A stretch of 64,000 nucleotides of DNA from Oceanobacter sp. GTDB lineage: Bacteria; Pseudomonadota; Gammaproteobacteria; Pseudomonadales; Oceanobacteraceae. Shown one piece after another: positions 61,459 to 64,000 of this stretch. The notes beneath the pieces were generated by a model. The model made no database searches, was not told the DNA's origin, and worked only from the letters and a program-made list of their open reading frames with translations. Where the stretch lies: assembly GCA_002733645.1 (NCBI GenBank), contig NVWL01000003.1:82069-146068 (forward strand), written 5' to 3'. Position numbers and translations under genes: made by a program. Position 1 is the stretch's first letter. Every line of letters starts with the position of its first letter.

Positions 61459-62322
61459 ATGGACGTTCGCGAGACGCTGTCGTATCAGCACCAACAAATA
61501 CTTCGATATATAGAGCTACGTGCGCAATGGGAAGGGCGAATAACCGCGAATCACATCGTAGAAAACTTTAATATCAGCCGCGATTCCGCCAGCAAACTCA
61601 TCAAGCGCTACAACGCGACTTTACCAAACAATCTAAGCTACGATGCCAGTGCTAAAGGCCACACACCCACCGTAAAATTTAAACCTGAATACTCAACAGG
61701 CTCGCTCGAAGAATATATTTACAGCTTTATTCAAACAGACCTGCCTGAAAATCAGACAGGTTTTGTACTGCACGACACCTTCCCAATGCGACAATTTGGA
61801 CGAGCGCTACAGCCTGAAATCGTTCGCCCGATACTCTACTCAATCAACAACAAACGAAAAATAGACATTGCCTACCGGTCGATGAGCAGCCCAGAAATTG
61901 AAGGCCGAATCATCAGCCCACATAGCCTAATACATGATGGAATGCGCTGGCATGTGCGTGCGCGATGTGAAAAAAATCAAGGATATCGTGACTTCGTAAT
62001 ATCTCGTATTAGCGAAGTTGTCGATGACGAAGGCCCCGCAGAATACGGAGTAGAAGAAGATGAACGCTGGAACACCTGGATTACTTTAACCATACAGCCC
62101 GACATCCGCCTGAGCAGAATAAAACAACAAGTCGTCGCTCAAGACTACAGTATGACCGAAAACAAAGACGACCGATATCAATGCGAATATCGAATACGTG
62201 CAGCCTTCGCAATCTACGCCTTAAAACACCTCGGCCTTGACCGGTTACGAGAAAAAGCCGAAGCACAGCAAATAATGCTGACGCCAGAATCGCGGGAAGC
62301 AATAGAACCCTATCTACGATAA
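61459..62322 (+). CDS. wHTH-WYL transcriptional regulator (CapW/BrxR-like architecture)
   Basis: N-terminal HTH (ITANHIVENFNISRDSASKLIKRYN), WYL-type IDIAYRSMSSPEIEGRIISPHSLIHDGMRWHVRARCEKNQGYRDFVISRI, C-terminal WCX; 287 aa. Confidence 0.85.
   Translation: MDVRETLSYQHQQILRYIELRAQWEGRITANHIVENFNISRDSASKLIKRYNATLPNNLSYDASAKGHTPTVKFKPEYSTGSLEEYIYSFIQTDLPENQTGFVLHDTFPMRQFGRALQPEIVRPILYSINNKRKIDIAYRSMSSPEIEGRIISPHSLIHDGMRWHVRARCEKNQGYRDFVISRISEVVDDEGPAEYGVEEDERWNTWITLTIQPDIRLSRIKQQVVAQDYSMTENKDDRYQCEYRIRAAFAIYALKHLGLDRLREKAEAQQIMLTPESREAIEPYLR
61739..61761. repeat. Near-palindromic 23-mer, copy 1 (inside WYL gene)
   Basis: ACCTGCCTGAAAATCAGACAGGT. Confidence 0.75.
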
Positions 62323-62345
62323 ACCTGCCTGAAAATCCGACATGT
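62323..62345. promoter_or_regulatory. 23-mer copy 2, candidate operator before cas3
   Basis: ACCTGCCTGAAAATCCGACATGT begins directly after the WYL stop codon; 21/23 identity to copy 1. Confidence 0.5.
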
Positions 62346-62503
62346 GTAAATGAACAGTGATTGTTTAATGAGCAAAGGATGGGTTGAATAGTTCGGGTAA
62401 GGACAACGCGGAATGCACGAAGGAATGTGGTGCCAGGGATGGCAAAGTTTACAAGGTTGTGAATCATACTTAACCGCTGGATATTTAGGAGTACGTGATA
62501 GTA

Positions 62504-64000
62504 ATGAGCACAACTGAAGTCGCAAGCTATTACCGCTATTGGGGTAAAGCAAAGAGAGATCCTAAACATAGTGGTGATGACTATCACCTACTTGCTTATC
62601 ATTCTTTGGATGTTGCTGCAGTTGGCATGCTACTGCTCGCAGAGGAGAGGCAGATAACTCAGGATATTGCAGTCTATCTTGATATTACTCCAAAGCAATT
62701 ACAGTCGATGTTTGTATTCACGTTAGCCTTACATGATTTAGGTAAGTTCACATCTGCTTTTCAAAATCTATATTCAAATGATGGTGGACATTTATTTCGA
62801 GCGCGCTGTACCCCATACGATGGACGAAACTTTCGTCATGATAGATTGGGAGATTTTTTTATTCATGACGAGAATCGTGAAGATAATGTTTTATCTGTAT
62901 TGCCAGAAGACTTTGACTCTAAGCTGTTTGAAATTTTAATGGAATGTACGCTTGGCCATCATGGTCAGCCAATTAAACATGACAAGCCTATAAGTTATGA
63001 GGAATACACGGTTCCAGAAAATCTAAGCGCGGCTTACGCTTTTGTTAAATATACATTTAATATATTAGAGCCTGATTTTCCATTTGAAAAATTCAAATCT
63101 AAGGATGCTATTAAGCGACTAGAGTTGATGAGCTGGACGCTGGCAGGCTTGGCTGTATTGGCTGACTGGATAGGTTCGGATAACACGTACTTTGAATATA
63201 AATCTACACCGATACCTTTAGGTGAATATTGGAAGTTAGCACAGAAAAGAGCCATTGAAGCGACGTCTGCAACTGACTTATTGCTTGAGCAGCAAGTAAA
63301 CCCCTATACCTCTATTAAACAAACATTCGGGTTCGATCCTACACCGTTACAAAACTGGGCCGAAACAGTAAAAGTTGATGCCAGCCCACAGTTATTTATT
63401 TTGGAAGATGTGACGGGCTCAGGGAAAACCGAAGCCGCTTTAGCATTAACTCATCGCTTGCTGAAGGCTGGTGCTGCAGATGGGTTTTATTTTGGTTTGC
63501 CAACCATGGCAACGTCTAATGCCATGTTTAGACGCGTTTCCGATCATTATTTGCAAATGTTATCGGGAGGTGATGGCCGTAAGCCGAGCATCGTTTTAGC
63601 GCATGGCGCACGCGATATGGATGATCGTTTCAGAGAAGCAAAGCTCGCATCCGGCAGTCAAGACTCAGACTACTCTGCTGCCGACAACACGGCCACGGCT
63701 CAGTGTAATCAATGGCTGGGCGACTCTCGTAAGAAAGCATTACTTGCCCCTGTTGGCGTCGGCACTATAGATCAAGCATTAATGGCTGTTTTAGCACGTC
63801 GTCATCAATCATTGCGCTTGCTTGGCTTATATCGAAAGGTACTTATTTTTGATGAAGTACATGCCGCCGACAATTTTATGTTCGAGATTTTGGAGGGCCT
63901 TCTTACACTTCATCATCAGCAGGGTGGTTCCGCTATCTTACTAACGGCTACTTTATCTAAAATACAGCGGCAGCGGCTTAGCGATATTTGGCTGAAAGCT
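62504..64000 (+). CDS. cas3: CRISPR-associated helicase/nuclease Cas3, type I-E-like, truncated by window edge
   Basis: HD nuclease (YHLLAYHSLDVAAV, LHDLGKF, LGHHGQP), Walker A VTGSGKTEAALAL, DEVHAAD, ILLTATLS; N-terminus YRYWGKAKRDPKHSGDDYHLL resembles E. coli Cas3. Absent from ORF track because there is no stop before 64000. Confidence 0.93.
   Translation, partial: MSTTEVASYYRYWGKAKRDPKHSGDDYHLLAYHSLDVAAVGMLLLAEERQITQDIAVYLDITPKQLQSMFVFTLALHDLGKFTSAFQNLYSNDGGHLFRARCTPYDGRNFRHDRLGDFFIHDENREDNVLSVLPEDFDSKLFEILMECTLGHHGQPIKHDKPISYEEYTVPENLSAAYAFVKYTFNILEPDFPFEKFKSKDAIKRLELMSWTLAGLAVLADWIGSDNTYFEYKSTPIPLGEYWKLAQKRAIEATSATDLLLEQQVNPYTSIKQTFGFDPTPLQNWAETVKVDASPQLFILEDVTGSGKTEAALALTHRLLKAGAADGFYFGLPTMATSNAMFRRVSDHYLQMLSGGDGRKPSIVLAHGARDMDDRFREAKLASGSQDSDYSAADNTATAQCNQWLGDSRKKALLAPVGVGTIDQALMAVLARRHQSLRLLGLYRKVLIFDEVHAADNFMFEILEGLLTLHHQQGGSAILLTATLSKIQRQRLSDIWLKA

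Noticed and set aside
62322-62504. CRISPR array near cas3
   Set aside because: No regularly spaced repeats seen; the two 23-mers are about 580 bp apart and one is in coding sequence.

Overview
Gammaproteobacterial chromosomal window. (1) A structurally complete, canonical-type Tn7 transposon (3851-22593, 27-bp perfect TIRs, 5-bp TSD TTTCC) sits just downstream of glmS. It has tnsABCDE and a metal-handling cargo: a BlaI-like repressor with an M56 metallopeptidase, TolC/CzcB/CzcA-type RND efflux, HupE/UreJ and DUF6488-like proteins. The cargo is bracketed by an IS3-family element and an IS3 remnant. (2) Housekeeping genes: MCP, ABC substrate-binding protein, Rep helicase, EAL protein, ComM/YifB, alanine dehydrogenase, CNNM/CBS protein, recC-recB-recD, DUF748 protein, tRNA-Val. 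(3) A retron-like module (candidate ncRNA, reverse transcriptase, two-TM effector resembling Ec48) is inserted at the exact 5' end of recC. It leaves a truncated 28-codon copy of the recC start upstream, with only synonymous differences from the functional recC start downstream. This is the most notable locus, because Ec48-type retrons are known to guard RecBCD. (4) At the right edge: an Mrr-like restriction endonuclease remnant, a CapW/BrxR-like WYL regulator, and a truncated type I-E cas3. An operator-like repeat occurs both inside the WYL gene and immediately after its stop codon. Other observations: a histidine kinase split by one in-frame TAA, two helically spaced tandem-repeat arrays before a small lipoprotein gene, and a MITE-like element. 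All calls come from reading the sequence; no database search was run.
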